NCBI GenBank assembly: GCA_001797745.1
Contig: MGQF01000028.1
Coordinates: 1 to 8,216 of the forward strand
Origin: Deltaproteobacteria bacterium RBG_13_52_11
Lineage (GTDB): Bacteria; Desulfobacterota; B13-G15; RBG-16-54-18
Length of the DNA stretch: 8,216 nt
Reading direction: 5' to 3'
In this document: in pieces, positions 5,791 through 8,216 of the stretch
Layout of the letters: each line of letters begins with the position of its first letter
Numbering within the stretch: the first letter of the stretch is position 1
Notes under the pieces: model-generated
What the model saw: the letters and a program-made list of their open reading frames with translations, nothing else
Told to the model about the DNA's origin: nothing
Databases searched by the model: none
Translations under genes and position numbers: made by a program

Positions 5791-6861
5791 GTGAATAAGA
5801 GCTTGATAATCATTCTCGGGTCCATGCTCCTGTTTTTCAGCCTGATCAGCTATGCTGAGGAGCCACCCGCTTCCCCTCAGCCTCTAGATAAGGAGATGGA
5901 CTACATTGTGAAAAAGGGGGATACACTCTGGGATATATCCAAGCGTTTCTACAGTGATCCTTTCCTCTGGCCGAGGCTCTGGCAGCAAAATCAATATATT
6001 ACTAACCCCCACTATATTTCACCAGGAGATCGCATCCGTCTTTATCCCTATAAGGTTTTGATAGAGGTTGAGGAGGGAAAACCACCCAAGGTGGAAGAAG
6101 CGAAACCTCTCCGCCCTCCCCAGTTGGAAGAAGTTCCGCCACCCCTTCCCCCTCCTCCTGAGATTATAAGGCTTGTCATTTATCCAGAGGTCAATTCAGC
6201 TGGTTTCATAACGGATAAGATGGAGGGGATTGGAATGATAGTCGCGGCCAAGGTAGACAAACTGGAATTGGTTGCGGAGGATGAGATCTATATCAACTTT
6301 CAAAAGGGTTTTTCAATCAACAAAGGCGATACCTTTACGATCTTCAGGGTTGGGGAGCCGATAAAACACCCTATCACTGAGAAGGTGATCGGAAGAAAGG
6401 TTCTGATCTTAGGGACAGCCGTGATTACCAAAACAACAGAGGGCAAGGCGCAGACGGCTTTGATAACGCGTTCCTATGGCTCCATGGTAAGAGGGGACGA
6501 GCTCACCCCTTATTTCGCTCCCCGCGAAGAGCTTGCCGTAAACACAATGGAGAAATCCCTTTATGGATGGATTGTAGCGTCGCAACTGGATAAGCTTGAG
6601 TTGGTTGAAGGTGATGTGGTCTACATTGACCGAGGAGAAGACGATCACATTCGGCCAGGACACATCTTTCATGTGCTTCGCCGGGGGGCAGTGGTGCCTG
6701 ATCCTGGATCCAAAAACAAAAAAGAGAAGGTGAAACTTCCCGACGAACTCATTGCGAGATTGGTCGTTATTAAGACGCAGCAAAAGACCTCCACAGCCGT
6801 CATTGTGCAAACCAGACTCTCTGTCCAAGTGGGAGATGAGGTCACGACCGTTTCAGAGTGA
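5791..6861 (+). CDS. Secreted LysM-domain protein with two tandem C-terminal beta-rich repeats
   Basis: A 356-residue envelope protein. Residues 1-22 are a signal peptide (Lys3, then a hydrophobic core LIIILGSMLLFFSLIS, cleavage likely after YA). A LysM peptidoglycan-binding domain at about 36-86 begins DYIVKKGDTLWDISKRFY and ends SPGDRIRLYPY. A Pro/Glu-rich linker (97-124, with PPPLPPPP) follows. The rest is two related units, about 146-239 and 257-352, each opening with I-V-A-x2-hydrophobic-D-K-L-E-L-V and continuing with a Y-I strand, a G-D/G-H turn before an F-x-hydrophobic strand, and a closing R-G-D-E-L or V-G-D-E-V. The start is GTG 5791 with GAGG at 5781-5784. It has its own promoter. 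The protein presumably sits in the periplasm bound to the cell wall; its exact job is unknown. Placement before dprA is, to my memory, common in Deltaproteobacteria. Confidence 0.9.
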   Translation: MNKSLIIILGSMLLFFSLISYAEEPPASPQPLDKEMDYIVKKGDTLWDISKRFYSDPFLWPRLWQQNQYITNPHYISPGDRIRLYPYKVLIEVEEGKPPKVEEAKPLRPPQLEEVPPPLPPPPEIIRLVIYPEVNSAGFITDKMEGIGMIVAAKVDKLELVAEDEIYINFQKGFSINKGDTFTIFRVGEPIKHPITEKVIGRKVLILGTAVITKTTEGKAQTALITRSYGSMVRGDELTPYFAPREELAVNTMEKSLYGWIVASQLDKLELVEGDVVYIDRGEDDHIRPGHIFHVLRRGAVVPDPGSKNKKEKVKLPDELIARLVVIKTQQKTSTAVIVQTRLSVQVGDEVTTVSE

Positions 6862-6872
6862 CTCATATACCA

Positions 6873-6901
6873 TTGACTTTTGGCCCTTAGGGAATTATTT
6901 T
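6873..6901 (+). promoter_or_regulatory. Possible sigma70-type promoter for dprA-topA
   Basis: TTGACT (6873-6878), a 17-base spacer and TATTTT (6896-6901) match the consensus at 5 of 6 and 4 of 6 positions. A second candidate -10, TATAAA (6934-6939), lies closer to the gene with a poor -35 (TTTGCA, 6912-6917, 16-base spacer). Either would drive dprA. The gap to the upstream gene is only 119 bases, so readthrough from the LysM gene is also possible. Confidence 0.4.
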
Positions 6902-6980
6902 TGGTATCCTCTTTGCATACATTTTGCTTACATTATAAACAAATACCCTTGAACTGAGGTTTATTAATTATTGGTTTCAA

Positions 6981-8060
6981 ATGGTCGATAAGCTCTATTG
7001 GCTTGCCTTGAATATGGTTCCAGGGGTGGGTCCCATTACCTATCGCAATCTGGTGGCCCGATTCCATGCTCCTGAGCGGGTCTTTGCTGCCTCTATACAG
7101 GAATTGGCCGCTGTGGGGGGTATCGGTGAAAAGACGATATGTGCTATTAAAGAATTCCCGGCTGAAAAGATGGCTGCAGAGGAGCTGAAGAAGGCGGAGG
7201 ATTTAGGGGGGTCCATCCTTACCTTTCGCGATCAGGGGTATCCAAAAAACCTCCTTGAGATCTACGATCCACCTCCACTTTTGTATGTGCGCGGGGAATT
7301 GGGCGATGTGGATCCTCTGATGGTTGCTATTGTGGGTTCCCGCAGAGGTTCTTCTTATGGTCGGGCAATGACCCGGAGGATCAGCAAGGAGTTGGCTTCT
7401 GCGGGCGTCACGGTGGTGAGCGGGATGGCCAGGGGGATAGATACGTTTGCCCACTTAGGGGCTTTAGAAGCCGGCGGGAAGACCATTGCGGTGTTCGGCT
7501 GCGGGATCGATGTCATCTACCCTCCGGAGAATAAGAAGCTCTTCTTTGATATCATCGGCCATGGAGCAGTTATCTCGGAGTTCCCTCTCTCCACCCCTCC
7601 GGAGGGGAAAAATTTTCCAAAGAGGAACAGGATTATCAGCGGGGTTTCCTTGGGGGTCGTTATTGTGGAGGCCACGGCAGACAGTGGTTCCCTTATCACT
7701 GCCTCTCATGCCTTGGAACAAGGGCGCGAGGTCTTTGCTGTGCCGGGAAATGTAGGCATGGCTACCAGCAAGGGGACAAATAGATTGATTAAGCAGGGTG
7801 CAAAACTGGTAGAGGAAGCACAAGATATATTGACGGAGATTATCCCTCAATACGGAGGTGTAGTGAAAAAAGATGATCTTCCAGCTCTCAGCGATGCAGA
7901 AGGTGGCATCCTTCAGCTTCTGTCCCATACCCCCCTGCACATCGATGAGATCAGCAGGATGAGTCAGATGGAGATTCAACGGGTATCCACGATCTTGTTG
8001 TCATTGGAGCTGAAGGGAGTGATCAGCCAGTTGGGTGGCAAGATGTTCGTACGCAACTGA
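6981..8060 (+). CDS. dprA: DNA-processing protein DprA (Smf)
   Basis: A 359-residue DprA, which in transformable bacteria binds incoming single-stranded DNA and loads RecA; it is kept in most bacteria, including those not known to be competent. The N-terminus carries helix-hairpin-helix elements (VPGVGPITYRNL at 13-24 and VGGIGEKTICAI at 45-56). The Rossmann-like core (about 80-285) shows the family marks GSRRGSSYGR (119-128), SGMARGIDTFAH (147-158), FGCGIDVIYPPEN (172-184), FPKRNRIISG (212-221), EATADSGSLITA (230-241) and VPGN. A winged-helix DML1-like domain closes the protein (about 306-359). Length is typical. No good ribosome binding site stands right before ATG 6981 (nearest TGAGGT at 6955-6960), so initiation may be weak. 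topA follows 10 bases after the stop, a common arrangement. Confidence 0.97.
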   Translation: MVDKLYWLALNMVPGVGPITYRNLVARFHAPERVFAASIQELAAVGGIGEKTICAIKEFPAEKMAAEELKKAEDLGGSILTFRDQGYPKNLLEIYDPPPLLYVRGELGDVDPLMVAIVGSRRGSSYGRAMTRRISKELASAGVTVVSGMARGIDTFAHLGALEAGGKTIAVFGCGIDVIYPPENKKLFFDIIGHGAVISEFPLSTPPEGKNFPKRNRIISGVSLGVVIVEATADSGSLITASHALEQGREVFAVPGNVGMATSKGTNRLIKQGAKLVEEAQDILTEIIPQYGGVVKKDDLPALSDAEGGILQLLSHTPLHIDEISRMSQMEIQRVSTILLSLELKGVISQLGGKMFVRN

Positions 8061-8070
8061 GGAAGGATCT

Positions 8071-8216
8071 ATGGGGAAATCTTTAATCATCGTAGAGTCA
8101 CCGGCTAAAGCGCGAACCATCACCAAATTCTTAGGGAAGGACTTTGTGGTGAAGGCCTCTGTGGGACACATCAAAGACCTTCCAAAGACGAAACTGGGGG
8201 TGGATATAGAGAATGG
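8071..8216 (+). CDS. topA: DNA topoisomerase I, 5' end only
   Basis: The first 48 codons of a gene that runs off the window. The protein begins MGKSLIIVESPAKARTITKF, the TOPRIM-domain start of bacterial type IA topoisomerase I, which relaxes negative supercoils. Glu9 in IVESPAKA corresponds to the conserved catalytic/metal-binding TOPRIM Glu. SVGHIKDLPKTKLGVDI follows, as is usual for the family. GGAAGG (8061-8066) provides the ribosome binding site for ATG 8071. The 10-base gap to dprA points to one transcript. The C-terminal zinc-finger part cannot be assessed. Confidence 0.96.
   Translation, partial: MGKSLIIVESPAKARTITKFLGKDFVVKASVGHIKDLPKTKLGVDIEN

Noticed and set aside
6867..6907. ATACCA...TGGTAT inverted repeat after the LysM gene as a terminator
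   Set aside because: The six-base stem with a 29-base loop is too weak, and no T-run follows the right arm.
1..8216. CRISPR arrays, tRNAs, rRNAs, insertion sequences or phage genes
   Set aside because: No regular direct repeats, cloverleaf-like sequences, transposase or phage motifs were found on either strand by reading.

Overview
The window reads as a piece of a strict anaerobe's chromosome, most likely a Desulfobacterota (former Deltaproteobacteria) aromatic degrader such as a sulfate reducer or syntroph. The basis is the mix of NADH-dehydrogenase-type flavin/FeS proteins, 2-hydroxyacyl-CoA-dehydratase-type activases and a 2[4Fe-4S] ferredoxin, next to a LysM gene, dprA and topA. The taxon is inferred from gene content only.

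Bases 1-5517, all genes on +, form a redox and catabolic block. It opens with the 3' end of a NuoE-like gene, then a complete NuoF-like gene and a compact NuoG-like gene; the last two overlap by 4 bases. Together they look like a soluble NADH-oxidising module (HndABC/HydABC/BamGHI type), not respiratory complex I. Next comes a damaged region (2740-3370) with the C-terminal remains of one or two benzoyl-CoA-reductase/HgdB-type catalytic subunits, broken by a reading-frame change, preceded by a short open stretch in the opposite orientation. Two intact ASKHA ATPase/activase genes follow, and then a ferredoxin gene whose frame is broken in a run of eight C. The order catalytic subunit - activase - activase - ferredoxin matches bzdO-P-Q-M of the Azoarcus-type class I (ATP-dependent) benzoyl-CoA reductase. 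The likely logic is NADH -> FeS module -> ferredoxin -> ATP-driven activase -> catalytic subunits. The activases and electron module are intact here, but the catalytic subunits are not, so the copy is either decayed or rearranged, or the assembly is faulty.

Bases 5518-5790 are non-coding, with an imperfect hairpin and a good sigma70-type promoter. They separate the catabolic block from a housekeeping block: a secreted LysM protein (5791-6861), dprA (6981-8060) and the 5' end of topA (8071 onward). dprA and topA are 10 bases apart and probably co-transcribed.

The points most worth checking are the poly-C frameshift in the ferredoxin, which hides a clear second cluster motif, and the three-part junction in the reductase remnant.
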